Made by a program: the position numbers and the translations under genes | Part shown: positions 47,501 through 55,439 of the stretch, one piece after another | Layout of the letters: each line of letters opens with the position of its first letter | Position numbering within the stretch: the first letter of the stretch is position 1 | The notes under the pieces: model-generated | What the model saw: only the letters and a program-made list of their open reading frames with translations | What the model was told of the DNA's origin: nothing | The model's database searches: none | Assembly (NCBI GenBank): GCA_019638455.1 | Contig: JAHBTU010000002.1 | Coordinates: forward strand, 840,501 to 904,500 | From: Saprospiraceae bacterium | GTDB lineage: Bacteria > Bacteroidota > Bacteroidia > Chitinophagales > Saprospiraceae | Direction: 5' to 3' | DNA length: 64,000 nt

Positions 47501-48157
47501 CCCGAACAATTGGTCGAAGCCAATACCCCTTTTGAATACACCATTGACTTTCAGAACACAGGCACCGACACGGCTTTCCGGGTGCTCCTGCTCGACGTGT
47601 TGCCCCCGGGGTTGGACATCAATACGTTTCGGCCCGTTGCCGCCTCGCATGAGCATACTTGGGAAATTCGCGGCATGGACACGCTGGAGGTATTGTTCTT
47701 TCCTATCGCTCTGCCCGACAGCAACGTGAACGAACTGGCCTCGCACGGCTTTTTCACTTTTGCCATCCAACAACATGCCGACTTGCCCGACGGGACGGTC
47801 TTTGAAAACAAAGCCTCCATCATATTTGACTTCAACCCGCCCATCGTCACCAACATCGTGCGGCATACCATCGGCCGGTTGCTCGTGCGTGTGGATGAGC
47901 CGCAACGGCGCACACCGCTGTGGCGCGTCCTCGGCAACCCTACTGGCGACGCGTCCACATTTATTTCCACCGAACCCATTGAGGGCGACAAACGCTTCGA
48001 CCTGTTCGATGCCTCGGGGAGGCTGGTTCGCACGGCGCGGTTCTCCGGGCAGTCCTATGAGTTTCGGCGTGAGGGTTTGCCGGCAGGATGGTATCTCTTT
48101 CGGGTCAGCGATGTCGCAGGCAGGGTTTGCGCAGGGAAAATTGTCGCATTGGATTGA
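44510..48157 (+). CDS. Leucine-rich (receptor-L-like) surface protein with DUF11 and T9SS sorting domain
   Basis: A 1215-residue secreted protein. The start at 44510 begins a signal peptide (MKKVLLLALFPFCLTLPATAQ). Residues about 40-610 form about 24 repeats of the pattern L.GL..L..IGG.L.I..N..L, the bacterial counterpart of the receptor-L/leucine-rich solenoid. A Cys-rich closing repeat (LSECAIYGICSLLFNN) follows, then a SpaA/carboxypeptidase-like module, DUF11/DUF7619 domains (FEYTIDFQNTGTDTAFRVLLLDVLPPGLD; IIFDFNPPIVTN) and a C-terminal type A sorting domain (WRVLGNPTGDASTFIST ... LPAGWYLFRVSDVAGRVCAGKIV). It is probably displayed on the surface through T9SS for binding; the ligand is unknown. 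Confidence 0.88.
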   Translation: MKKVLLLALFPFCLTLPATAQSCLPDGITFAEQAEIDSFQANYPGCQVIEGDVLISLDNISNLQGLSVVREIAGSLRIWLGSSITSLQGLHNIDTIGGELLVFGTEIVNFQEMQQLRHVGGLYIGSNPALTSLAGLENIQVIPGDLSVVGASQLTNLSGLDNLQHIGGTFSISTYNDSLLQNLSGVGSLETIGGDLVISGNARLPSIIGLNRLRAVGGLVIQDNNALTDLSGLDSLVTVKNHCLLSGNNALLALTGLQRLRTVGGNLGLNNNPALVSCLGLESLQSVGGDFMVANNAALQNLIGFDSLRSIGDSLTVSFNPSLVSVSGMHMLDSIGDAFRLSYHDALTHLGSFDHLAYIGGNFHLEYNPLLAQLTGLEHLHSIGGHFIIDNTITGLQGLDNLTFIGGNFNVHDALTSFHGAENLAHIGGNLAVIYNPALTNFEGLNQLATVGGNLYINQTPMLKSLSGLENLVTVGGDLILDNQSSLTSVQALSSLTSIGGQFITPYLLASFEGLENLQTIGSHFGLEGHWHLTDFTGLENLSSIGGAFYVRVAQSLTSFKGLESLQSIGLWMRIEDNPVLASLKGLDNLVSIGSDISFIDNNPNLSECAIYGICSLLFNNDPNGAFLAVYNNGLGCDSYTEVVSRCNTIPVQVQVLLDHDGDCLANPGDVPAPDVQVRLVSGGQMGLRASDAEGLLHFRYFNTGPFTLYLPQYPSANWAVCKDDMVIDPGPAPLQDTIKATFILAPVQQECASLEVTLGMPSNFRGCFATSEMEVSVRNTGNILAEDVILTLVKPLELDIVTSNPPFAHQNGDTLYFELGNMLPFAAATVKMTVKTNCNYFLFERTLCVEAFARTLLPCPFLPPPSSEIKLTAQCLADTALRFTIQNIGDAPTSTPHDYRLIRNEEVFQTGNFSLMSQESMTVDVQADGATYRMEATKYSNGTLTAVALENCGGLTPFLVNAFWLDRVPSEYDFACRQVIGAFDPNQKTAVPTGVGPEQLVEANTPFEYTIDFQNTGTDTAFRVLLLDVLPPGLDINTFRPVAASHEHTWEIRGMDTLEVLFFPIALPDSNVNELASHGFFTFAIQQHADLPDGTVFENKASIIFDFNPPIVTNIVRHTIGRLLVRVDEPQRRTPLWRVLGNPTGDASTFISTEPIEGDKRFDLFDASGRLVRTARFSGQSYEFRREGLPAGWYLFRVSDVAGRVCAGKIVALD

Positions 48158-48318
48158 ACGACTTCGTTTAAAAAAGGCTCTTTTAGAAAAACTCGCAGGC
48201 TGTACGGCACCACGGCGCGATTCGTGCGGCCAAGATATGCGGGGCGTAAGGTACTCGCAAAGCAAAGTGGTTTTCAAAAAACCGCACGCTGTGTGTCCAG
48301 CGCGGTGTATCGTTGTCC

Positions 48319-48326
48319 TACCTTTG
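48319..48326 (+). promoter_or_regulatory. Bacteroidota -7 box (TACCTTTG)
   Basis: A perfect TAnnTTTG match 22 bp upstream of the enoyl-CoA hydratase start at 48349. A matching -33 box is not obvious. The 190-bp space before it holds no other feature beyond a short inverted repeat (GTGGTTTT/AAAACCGCAC near 48260). Confidence 0.45.
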
Positions 48327-48348
48327 CCCAAAACCTAACCAACGCACA

Positions 48349-49119
48349 ATGGACATCACCCAACAAGGCTACGTTCGCACCGACGTGACGACCGATGGCG
48401 TAGCGCATATCATCTTCTACCACCCTAACCACAACAGCCTTCCAAGCAAGTTGCTGCACGAGCTCGTGGCGGCATTTGAGGCCGCAGGGAAAAATCCCGA
48501 GGCGAAAATCGTCGTCCTCCGCAGCGCCGAACACAAGACTTTTTGCGCAGGGGCGAGTTTCGACGAACTCGTCGCGATTGACGATTTTGAAACAAGCCTC
48601 GCTTTCTTCTCCGGCTTTGGCAATGTCATCAACGCCATGCGCACTTGCCCGAAAATCGTCGTCGGGCGCATTCACGGCAAAGCCGTGGGCGGTGGCGTGG
48701 GCTTGGCGGCGGCGGTGGATTTTTGCATGGCCTCGAAGTGGGCCTCGGTGCGGTTGAGCGAACTGGCGGTGGGTTTTGGACCCTTCGTCATTGGCCCGGC
48801 GGTGGAGCGGAAAGTGGGCGCGGCAGCTTTTGCGCAAATGGCCTTGAACCCTTCGGAGTGGCTCACCGCCGATTGGGCGAAGTCGAAAAATTTGTTTCAG
48901 GAAGCCTTCGACACGGTGGAGCAATTGGATGCCTACCTTGCTCATTTTTGCAAAAACCTCTGCTCGTACAGCCCGGAGGCGCTCCGCGAACTGAAGCGGG
49001 TGTTCTGGCAAGGCACGGAACATTGGGACGCGCTGCTCCCCGAACGAGCGGCGATTAGCGGCAGGCTGGCGCTGTCGGATTTCACGAAAGAGGCCATTGC
49101 AGCATTTAAAAAAGGCTGA
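48349..49119 (+). CDS. Enoyl-CoA hydratase/isomerase family protein
   Basis: A 256-residue crotonase-fold protein; members hydrate or isomerise enoyl-CoA thioesters. The start at 48349 (MDITQQGYVRTDVTTDGVAHIIFYHPNHNS, in pieces) fits the family. The oxyanion-hole segments are visible: FCAGASFDEL near 65-75, and HGKAVGGGVGLAAAVDFCMA near 105-125 with the typical Gly-Gly-Gly. SELAVGFGPFVIGP follows at the position of the catalytic Glu loop. The exact substrate (fatty acid, amino acid or phenylacetate breakdown) is not decided, since no other acyl-CoA gene is nearby. A strong -7 box precedes it. Confidence 0.9.
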   Translation: MDITQQGYVRTDVTTDGVAHIIFYHPNHNSLPSKLLHELVAAFEAAGKNPEAKIVVLRSAEHKTFCAGASFDELVAIDDFETSLAFFSGFGNVINAMRTCPKIVVGRIHGKAVGGGVGLAAAVDFCMASKWASVRLSELAVGFGPFVIGPAVERKVGAAAFAQMALNPSEWLTADWAKSKNLFQEAFDTVEQLDAYLAHFCKNLCSYSPEALRELKRVFWQGTEHWDALLPERAAISGRLALSDFTKEAIAAFKKG

Positions 49120-49168
49120 AAAGCCATTTGTTTTCAGTACGCTCGAACGCTTCCTAAATTTTTATTCA

Positions 49169-49498
49169 ATGCAACACACCGACTGGACCTACGAGGATTT
49201 TCGCGCCTTCTCGATGCTTTTTGCCGCCAACACCGACGGTTACATCACTGCCGACGAGGAAAAAATAATTGCCCCCACGCTGCCCCCCGACCGCTACGAG
49301 GTGGTGAAGCAGCGTTTTTTGGAATGTTCGGACGCGGAAGCGTTGGATGTCATCCTTGAATGCAAAGAAAAATACTGCGCCACAGACGCAGATAAGGACA
49401 AGGTGCTGGCCGATATGAGGGCCATTTACGAGGCGCATCAAGGGTTTGAACATATTGAGCGCGGCGTGCACCACATTTTTGAAAGGCTTTTCAAATAG
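49169..49498 (+). CDS. Small EF-hand-like/TerB-like hypothetical protein
   Basis: A 109-residue cytoplasmic helical protein. The start at 49169 (MQHTDWTYEDFRAFSML) is preferred to an upstream start that overlaps the hydratase gene. NTDGYITADEE near residues 22-32 resembles the DxDGxIxxxE loop of EF-hands and TerB-like domains. Otherwise it is charged helices (DKDKVLADMRAIYEAHQGF). It may be co-transcribed with the hydratase gene, 49 bp upstream. No firm family assignment. Confidence 0.6.
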   Translation: MQHTDWTYEDFRAFSMLFAANTDGYITADEEKIIAPTLPPDRYEVVKQRFLECSDAEALDVILECKEKYCATDADKDKVLADMRAIYEAHQGFEHIERGVHHIFERLFK

Positions 49499-49536
49499 CC
49501 CGATTTGAGCCTTCCGCAGCGCCTGCTCTTGCAAGG

Positions 49537-50091
49537 CTACTGCGCCTTTGCATCCTGTTCAAAGTTCATTTTGAAACCAATGCGTTGGTTCGGCTCTGGC
49601 AGGTCGTCGTCGTAATCCTCCCAGTTGGTAATGTCGGTCATGAACGTTTCGATGTGCCGAAGGATGTAGGCATCTTTAAGTTCCTCTGGCCGATAGATGG
49701 CGATGGTTTTGGGCGGTTGTGGTTGGCCGTACTTTTCGATGTACGGGAAGTTGATAAGCACCAGAATTTTTCCGTTGAACAACTGCTGATAACCAAGCGA
49801 GCCGTTTTGCTTGATGAGGTCGCGGCGCAGCTCGCCGCCGACTGGCTCGCCCAAGCCGCTCTCCGAATGGCCGAGCGTGAGCACCACGGCTTCGAGGTTT
49901 TCGATGTCGTTGCGTTCCTCGATTTCACATTCGAGGCCACCCGCCTCGGCCAGCTCCTTGAGCCGGTCAATGATGGTTTGCCGAAGGCCGGTTTGCCAAG
50001 CCTCGCGATAGCGTTGCGTGTTTTCGAGGATTTCCTTGTAACGTTCGACTTTCTTCTTGAAAGCGTTCGTCTCTGATTCGGTGTAGGCCAT
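49537..50091 (-). CDS. Conserved hypothetical protein
   Basis: A 184-residue cytoplasmic protein with an N-terminal coiled-coil-like stretch (NAFKKKVERYKEILENTQRYREAW) and a mixed alpha/beta remainder (LEAVVLTLGHSESGLGE, GKILVLINFPYIEKYGQPQPPKTIAIYRPEE). No catalytic motif or named domain is recognised. It converges with the preceding small gene and lies downstream of the DUF1573 gene on the same strand, separated by a GC-rich dispersed repeat. Confidence 0.65.
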   Translation of the reverse strand: MAYTESETNAFKKKVERYKEILENTQRYREAWQTGLRQTIIDRLKELAEAGGLECEIEERNDIENLEAVVLTLGHSESGLGEPVGGELRRDLIKQNGSLGYQQLFNGKILVLINFPYIEKYGQPQPPKTIAIYRPEELKDAYILRHIETFMTDITNWEDYDDDLPEPNQRIGFKMNFEQDAKAQ

Positions 50092-50121
50092 GTGAGAGTG
50101 GTTTGGGTGGTTTGAGCGCCT

Positions 50122-50153
50122 TGTCCGGCCAAGCGGAGCGGACGGAGTTTGGG
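50122..50153 (+). repeat. GC-rich dispersed short repeat
   Basis: GTCCGGCCAAGCGGAGCGG followed by ACGGAGTTTGGG, in the space between two minus-strand genes. It matches the module at 11216-11249 with few changes. Confidence 0.5.
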
Positions 50154-50159
50154 AGCGGG

Positions 50160-50603
50160 TTATTGTCCTTTGAGGGGTGTCTTCTTTTTTTGCACTTTTA
50201 TCTCGCCACCCAATTGCAGGATGTTTTCGGGCGGGTCAGTATTGGCGAGCACGCGCAGGATGCGCAGCTGCCGCCCGGCTTTGTCTGCGGTATTGAATTC
50301 TACTTTGATCGCGCCCATGCCGCCGGGGGCGATAGGCTCTTGGGGCCATTCTGGCACGGTGCAGCCACAAGTCGTTTTCACTTCGGCGATAACAAGTGAA
50401 TCCGTGCCAGTGTTCGTGAAATGAAAAACGTGCGTCACTACCTTCCCTTGACGGACGGTGCCAAAATCGTAGAACGACGAGTCGAAAGCGACGCTGGTGA
50501 CGGGGCGGCTTGCGAGGGAGTCAGGCGCGGGGGCATATTGTGCCAAGAGCGATTGCGCCACAAGCAAGCAGGAAGCAAGAGCGGAGATTTTTGTTGCCTT
50601 CAT
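50160..50603 (-). CDS. DUF1573 family exported protein
   Basis: A 147-residue exported protein with a signal peptide (MKATKISALASCLLVAQSLLAQ). The body is one DUF1573 domain: FDSSFYDFGTVRQGKVVTHVF, then FTNTGTDSLVIAEVKTTCGC, and IAPGGMGAIKVEFNTADK, an Ig-like (HYDIN/ASH) fold with the diagnostic CGC motif. DUF1573 proteins are abundant in the Bacteroidota periplasm; their function is unknown. Several Pro residues precede the domain, and a Lys-rich tail ends it. Confidence 0.88.
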   Translation of the reverse strand: MKATKISALASCLLVAQSLLAQYAPAPDSLASRPVTSVAFDSSFYDFGTVRQGKVVTHVFHFTNTGTDSLVIAEVKTTCGCTVPEWPQEPIAPGGMGAIKVEFNTADKAGRQLRILRVLANTDPPENILQLGGEIKVQKKKTPLKGQ

Positions 50604-50683
50604 GTTTGAGGCAAATGTAAAACAGTTGGTGTTTGCATTGGCAACAAACCCAACATGATTCCTGCATCATGCGTCTCGTTTGG

Positions 50684-51766
50684 TCAATGTTTTTGCCACG
50701 AGCGGGTGTGCAGGCCTTTCTTGCTGCGCACGCTCACCCAATACTGCCCCCGCTTCAACTCACTGACCTGAATGCTCAAAAAAGATTGACCCGGCAAGGA
50801 AGGTTGCCATTGTTGGATTAGCCTGCCGCCCCAATCCCCCACCGTAACTTCCAAAAACGCATCCTCCGCATCGAGGAGTTGCAAATGGAGCCAGTCCGTC
50901 GTTGGGTTGCCTTGTATGCTGAACGACGGCATTGCGCCATGAGGCGGCTCGTTCGTGTGGCTCGAAGAAGCCGGATGCAGCATCTCCATGACGTTTAGCG
51001 GGGCGAGTTGGGTGATTTGCAGGGTATCGCCATTTGCAGAAAAATTGATGCGGGAGCCGCTGTACTTCGATGTCCAGCAGAGATGTCCCGGCTGGTTTGG
51101 GGCATACCAATTGTAGTATTCCTGCACGCCGAGCGTGATGTTATATGTGTTGTTGGCCAATGGCAAACTATCCCTTTCGGTTAAAATTGTTTTTACCCGC
51201 ATCGTGTTTGGCTTGGGTGCGAAAAGGGGCAGCGTCAGGGTGCCAAATGCGTCGTATTTTATCTCGAAGGTGGTGGTGAAGTGGGAGGTTTGGCCGTTGT
51301 TGAAAATTCTCGTGCCCGTGAAAGTCCCCGTGTAAGTGGAGTCGTACACAAGCGGAAACTTCTTCACCCAGGGCTGCAAATGCCTGATGCGCGTCCCGCC
51401 CGGCACCGCCAACCCCCAATCGGACACCGTGCTATCTGTCAGGGAATAATAGTTGAAACTGGATGGGCCAAATCCTGCGCTGGTCCTCATGCAGCGGGTA
51501 GCGTTGGGATACTGCGCAGCGAATTGGGTGCCTTGCGCGGGCATGAAATCACGATACACCTCAATGGGGAGGCCCAAGCCGCTTGTGTTAAAATCCCAGG
51601 ATTGATTTGCTCCGGCTCCTCCGGGAGCGAAAAAAGTGGCGGGGGTCCATCCGTTGTAGATGGCGCTCCCAGAAATTGGCTGTGTTTCGATGGACAACAC
51701 AGGCTGGGCAGCAATTTGTGCCAACAAACCAAAATGAAAAATGAGCAAGCGGCAGAAATGACGCAT
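50684..51766 (-). CDS. Secreted protein with T9SS type A sorting domain
   Basis: A 360-residue secreted protein with a signal peptide (MRHFCRLLIFHFGLLAQIAAQ). The first 270 residues are beta-rich, with NQSWDFNTSGLGLPIEVYRDF and YDSTYTGTFTGTRIFNNG, and resemble uncharacterised Bacteroidota surface proteins rather than a named family. The C-terminal 80 residues (FSIQGNPTTDWLHLQLLDAED ... VSELKRGQYWVSVRSKKGLHTRSW) form a type A sorting domain. Its export would depend on the SprA/PorQ system. Function is unknown. Confidence 0.8.
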   Translation of the reverse strand: MRHFCRLLIFHFGLLAQIAAQPVLSIETQPISGSAIYNGWTPATFFAPGGAGANQSWDFNTSGLGLPIEVYRDFMPAQGTQFAAQYPNATRCMRTSAGFGPSSFNYYSLTDSTVSDWGLAVPGGTRIRHLQPWVKKFPLVYDSTYTGTFTGTRIFNNGQTSHFTTTFEIKYDAFGTLTLPLFAPKPNTMRVKTILTERDSLPLANNTYNITLGVQEYYNWYAPNQPGHLCWTSKYSGSRINFSANGDTLQITQLAPLNVMEMLHPASSSHTNEPPHGAMPSFSIQGNPTTDWLHLQLLDAEDAFLEVTVGDWGGRLIQQWQPSLPGQSFLSIQVSELKRGQYWVSVRSKKGLHTRSWQKH

Positions 51767-51889
51767 AGGTAAGTGCTTTTGAATTTTTTGTAAAGAAAAG
51801 GCTCGCCGCTCAATTCTTCCATCGCCAATGAGCGAAACCGCCCTCCATGCTGCCGAATACGCCTTTTTGCCGAGCAGGCCAACCTGACC

Positions 51890-54001
51890 TCAAAGGGCGA
51901 ACGCCATGTAGGTATCGCCCGAACGCCGCCCCAGCTTGCCGCCGCCGCAGGCGATGACGACATATTGTTTGCCCCCTACCGAATAGGTCGCGGGCGTGGC
52001 AAAGCCACTTGCAGGCAAGTCGGCCTCCCACAACAATTTGCCGTCCGAACGAGCAAAGGCACGGATTTTCTCATCCTTCGTGGCAGCGATGAACACCAAT
52101 CCGCCCGCTGTCACCACCGGGCCGCCATAGTTTTCCGTGCCCGTGTCGCGGATTCCTTGTTGCTTCAGTTGCGGGTCTTCGCCAAGCGGCACCGTCCAGC
52201 GATACTCGCCCGTGTTCAGGTCAATGGCATTCAGCGTGCCCCAAGGCGGCTTGATGGCGGGCTGGCGCGTTTCGTCTTGCAGCCGAATGTAGCCCGTGTG
52301 CGTGAACGGAATGCCCGCTTCCTGCTCTGTGGCATGTTTGCCGCCGTTGGGTGTTTGTTTTTTGTCAGTCAAATAAGCGACGATAGCCTCGCGCTCTGCA
52401 TGAGACAAGTGGCCGAACGAAGGCATCGCACCTTTGCCTTGCCTGATGATTTGGCCGAGAAACTGTTCCGTGCGTCGCGTTTTGATGCCCACCAGATTGG
52501 GATTGGCTCCGTTGCCTTGGCGATTCAGCCCGTGGCAGCCCGTACAATGCGTGGCGTAGAGTTTCTTCCCTTGCCCCACTTGGCTGCCATTGCTTTTCGG
52601 CAAGTCCACCATGCGCAACACCCATGGCATTTCGCTGCTGTTCACATAGAGCACCCCCTCTGGGTCAGCCGCCGCGCCACCCCATTCCGCGCCCCCGTCG
52701 AAGCCCGGCAACACAAGCGTCCCGACTCGGCTCGGTGGGCTGTAAAATTCTTTTTGCAAATTGGAAAAAACCGCTCGCAGGCTGTCGCGCTGCTCCGAAT
52801 AGGGATTCAAGTCGGCTTCCGTTATGTGTTGGCGGGCAAAAGGCGCGGGCTTTGCGGGAAAAGGCTGCGTCGGCCACACCTCCTCGCCCGGCATCGCGCC
52901 CCAAAATGGAACAGGCCGCTCCTCTATTTTGAACAACGGCTGCCCCGTCGTGCGGTCGAACAGGAACACCATGCCCTGTTTGGTGGGTTGCGCCACCGCG
53001 TCTATTTTTTTGCCAAAACGACTGACCGTCAGCAACGTAGGCGGACAAGGCAGGTCGCGGTCCCAAAGGTCGTGGTGGGTGGTTTGGAAATGCCAGAGGC
53101 GTTTTCCGGTGCTCGCGTCAAGTGCCAAGAGGCAGTTGGCAAAGAGGTTTTGGCCCTTGCGGTTGCCGCCCCAAAAGTCGAACGCCGCCGAGCCGGTGGG
53201 AACGAAGACGATGCCACGCTCCGCGTCGAGCGTCATGCCCGCCCAGCAATTGGCGCCACCGACGCGCTGCCAAGCGTCGGGGTCTTGCCAAGTCTCGTGG
53301 CCATATTCGCCGGGGTGCGGGACGGTGTGAAAAACCCAGCGGCGCTGTCCCGTGCGCACGTCGAAGGCGCGAATGTGGCCGGGCGCGGCATCGGCTCCTT
53401 CCGAAACCCGCATGCCCAAAATGAGAAGGTCGCCATACACCACGCCGGGCGAGGTGTTGACGATGAAAAAATCATTTTTGTGGTAGTCCAAGTCGCGGCG
53501 CAAATCCACCTTGCCGTTGTTGCCAAAAGTGGAATCGGGCTGCCCCGTCGTCGCGTTCAGCGAAATCAAAAAAGTACCTGCGCAGTAGAGCAGTCGTTGG
53601 GCCTTTCCATCCGTCCAGTGCGCCAATCCTCGGCAAATGCCTGCCCACGAGTTTTCGCCGCCGAGCCACTCGAAAGTTTTGAAATTCCACCGTTCTTGCC
53701 CAGTGGCGGCATCAAGCGCGAAAATGTTCACGTCGGGCGAAGCACCATACAGCACTCCATTGATGATGAGCGGGTTGTGCTGGATTTGAGTGGTGTTTTT
53801 CACCGTGTCCGCGCCGCCGCTATGATACGTCCAAGCGGCTTTCAGGCCGGCGACATTGGCAGTGTTGATTTGGTCGAGCTGAGAAAAGTGGGTGCGCCCG
53901 TCGTCGCCGAGATAGGCGGGCCAGTCGGTATTCGTGGCAGTAAAATGGCAGGCGGAAAAAACCAAAAGGAAAGCGGCAAGGGAATATGTAAAGTTGGGCA
54001 T
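51890..54001 (-). CDS. PQQ-dependent dehydrogenase with fused cytochrome c, lipoprotein
   Basis: A 703-residue quinohemoprotein. The start at 54001 gives a type II signal peptide ending LVFSAC, so it is probably lipid-anchored. An eight-bladed PQQ propeller surrounds an inserted cytochrome c domain; blades contain DAATGQERWNFKTF, DVRTGQRRWVFHTVPHPG, DASTGKRLWHFQTTHHDLWDRD and DLNTGEYRWTVPLG, with the W-docking pattern G..RW. The c-type heme site CTGCH lies near residue 483, with a likely Met ligand in GAMPSFGHLS. Family members oxidise sugars or alcohols and pass electrons to the respiratory chain. The substrate is not defined by sequence. Confidence 0.9.
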   Translation of the reverse strand: MPNFTYSLAAFLLVFSACHFTATNTDWPAYLGDDGRTHFSQLDQINTANVAGLKAAWTYHSGGADTVKNTTQIQHNPLIINGVLYGASPDVNIFALDAATGQERWNFKTFEWLGGENSWAGICRGLAHWTDGKAQRLLYCAGTFLISLNATTGQPDSTFGNNGKVDLRRDLDYHKNDFFIVNTSPGVVYGDLLILGMRVSEGADAAPGHIRAFDVRTGQRRWVFHTVPHPGEYGHETWQDPDAWQRVGGANCWAGMTLDAERGIVFVPTGSAAFDFWGGNRKGQNLFANCLLALDASTGKRLWHFQTTHHDLWDRDLPCPPTLLTVSRFGKKIDAVAQPTKQGMVFLFDRTTGQPLFKIEERPVPFWGAMPGEEVWPTQPFPAKPAPFARQHITEADLNPYSEQRDSLRAVFSNLQKEFYSPPSRVGTLVLPGFDGGAEWGGAAADPEGVLYVNSSEMPWVLRMVDLPKSNGSQVGQGKKLYATHCTGCHGLNRQGNGANPNLVGIKTRRTEQFLGQIIRQGKGAMPSFGHLSHAEREAIVAYLTDKKQTPNGGKHATEQEAGIPFTHTGYIRLQDETRQPAIKPPWGTLNAIDLNTGEYRWTVPLGEDPQLKQQGIRDTGTENYGGPVVTAGGLVFIAATKDEKIRAFARSDGKLLWEADLPASGFATPATYSVGGKQYVVIACGGGKLGRRSGDTYMAFAL

Positions 54002-54175
54002 GAAACGGGTTGGTTTAGGGCGGCTAAAATACAAGCCTTAGAGGCTCTAATACTCCGCACCCTCAAGTCTTGAGCATGGCTACTGCTCAAAATCAAGGAG
54101 AGCAATCATAGCCATCTGGCTAATCCCGGCAAATCAAAGTATAAAACAGTTTCTTACCAAAAAGCGGGATTGCCC

Positions 54176-54183
54176 TACTTTTG
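54176..54183 (+). promoter_or_regulatory. Bacteroidota -7 box (TACTTTTG)
   Basis: A perfect TAnnTTTG match, 27 bp upstream of the M15 peptidase start at 54211. Confidence 0.45.
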
Positions 54184-54210
54184 AGCTTCAAAACAAAGCA
54201 TATCCTGCGC

Positions 54211-54993
54211 ATGCGTTACATTTTTCTTTTGCTCTTGGTGGCATCAAGCTGCCAGTCGAATGTTCGCTCTGATAAACAGGACATGGCACCCAGCGGGCAA
54301 GAGGGTGTGCCACCGGGCACGTTGGTTTCCAGCCCGCCACCCGCCACCCCCGCCCCAACGGTGGATATTGATTATTTGCTCGGAAAATTCAACCCAGCCA
54401 CGCACCCCAATTTTGTGACAGTGGGCAAACCATATTCCGACAAGCCCGGCATGCTCATGCGCAAAGAGGCATTCGAGGCATTCAAATTGATGCACAGCGC
54501 CGCAGAAAAAGACGGTGTGGTGTTGAAAATCATTTCCAGCACCCGCAACTTCGACCGTCAGAAGACGATTTGGGAGGAAAAATGGAGCCGTTTCGCCAAG
54601 GATGCCCCCAGCGCCAAAGCCCGCGCCCTGAAAATCCTCGAATACTCGTCCATGCCCGGCTCCTCGCGCCACCATTGGGGCACCGATATTGATTTGAACG
54701 ACCTGAACAATCCCTCGTTTGAGCAAGGGGGCAAGTTCGAAAAGGTCTATCAATGGCTCAGTGCCCACGCTCACGAATACGGGTTTTGCCAACCCTACAC
54801 CCCAAAGCGGCCATCGGGCTATTTTGAGGAAAAATGGCATTGGTCATACCTTCCCCTCAGCAAATCTTTTTTGGAACAATACGAAAAAAACATTCAAGAC
54901 GCTGACATCAAAGGCTTCAAAGGCGCGGAAACGGCAGTCGAAATCGGCATCGTGAAAAACTACGTTTTGGGAATAAATCAGGCTTGTAAATAA
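54211..54993 (+). CDS. M15 family D,D-carboxypeptidase-like lipoprotein
   Basis: A 260-residue peptidase of the VanY/D-alanyl-D-alanine carboxypeptidase type, acting on peptidoglycan stem peptides. The start at 54211 gives a lipoprotein signal ending VASSC. A Pro/Ala-rich linker (SSPPPATPAPTVDI) spans the periplasm. The zinc site is visible: SRHHWGTDIDLNDLNN (HxxxxxxD near residues 155-162), and the second His in EKWHWSYLP near 216. Its stop is followed directly by a long minisatellite. A -7 box lies upstream. Confidence 0.9.
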   Translation: MRYIFLLLLVASSCQSNVRSDKQDMAPSGQEGVPPGTLVSSPPPATPAPTVDIDYLLGKFNPATHPNFVTVGKPYSDKPGMLMRKEAFEAFKLMHSAAEKDGVVLKIISSTRNFDRQKTIWEEKWSRFAKDAPSAKARALKILEYSSMPGSSRHHWGTDIDLNDLNNPSFEQGGKFEKVYQWLSAHAHEYGFCQPYTPKRPSGYFEEKWHWSYLPLSKSFLEQYEKNIQDADIKGFKGAETAVEIGIVKNYVLGINQACK

Positions 54994-54996
54994 CAG

Positions 54997-55176
54997 GTTG
55001 ATGAGGGTTTATGAGGGTTGATGAGGGTTTATGAAGGTTGATGAGGGTTTATGAAGGTTGATGGGGGTTTATGAAGGTTGATGAGGGTTTATGAGGGTTG
55101 ATGGGGGTTTATGAAGGTTGATGAAGGTTTATGAAGGTTGATGAAGGTTTATGAGGGTTTATGAGGGTTGATGAAG
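54997..55176 (+). repeat. Minisatellite, 18 x 10 bp (GTTKATGRRG)
   Basis: Eighteen consecutive 10-bp units of GTT(G/T)ATG(A/G)(A/G)G start 3 bp after the M15 peptidase stop. The array has no spacers, so it is not a CRISPR. It lies in inverted orientation to a second array at 55341-55430. Confidence 0.9.
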
Positions 55177-55340
55177 GGGGAATGTTCAGAAGAGCATGTA
55201 AAACCTTCCTATATGTTTTTTACACGGTAAACGCTGCCCTAAAAGGGCGCAAGTTATTGAAAACCAAAACTCTGTGCCTCCGTGTCTCTGTGTTTTCTCA
55301 TTGCCCGAATTGGGGTGACACAGTTTTGTGGACACTCTCC
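55177..55340. other. Unique spacer between inverted minisatellites
   Basis: About 160 bp between the two arrays. It includes CTCTGTGCCTCCGTGTCTCTG (55271 on), a phrase of the type seen in interspersed CACAAAG-like sequences, and a short hairpin (GCCCTAAAAGGGC). No gene is seen. Confidence 0.5.
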
Positions 55341-55430
55341 TCATCAACCTTCATCAACCCTCATAAACCTTCATAAACCTTCATCAACCTTCATCAACCC
55401 TCATAAACCCCCATCAACCCTCATCAACTT
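55341..55430 (-). repeat. Minisatellite, 9 x 10 bp, inverted to the first array
   Basis: Nine units of TCAT(C/A)AACC(C/T), the reverse complement of the first array's unit. It ends 10 bp before the thioredoxin-like start codon. The two arrays together could form a stem of up to about 90 bp around the 160-bp spacer. Confidence 0.9.
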
Positions 55431-55439
55431 TTAAAAAAA

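Noticed and set aside
51965..54073. A 702-codon plus-strand frame
   Set aside because: Antisense shadow of the PQQ dehydrogenase-cytochrome gene; its Arg/Ala/Val-rich product has no domain.
54997..55430. CRISPR array
   Set aside because: The 10-bp units are contiguous with no unique spacers, and there is no cas gene.
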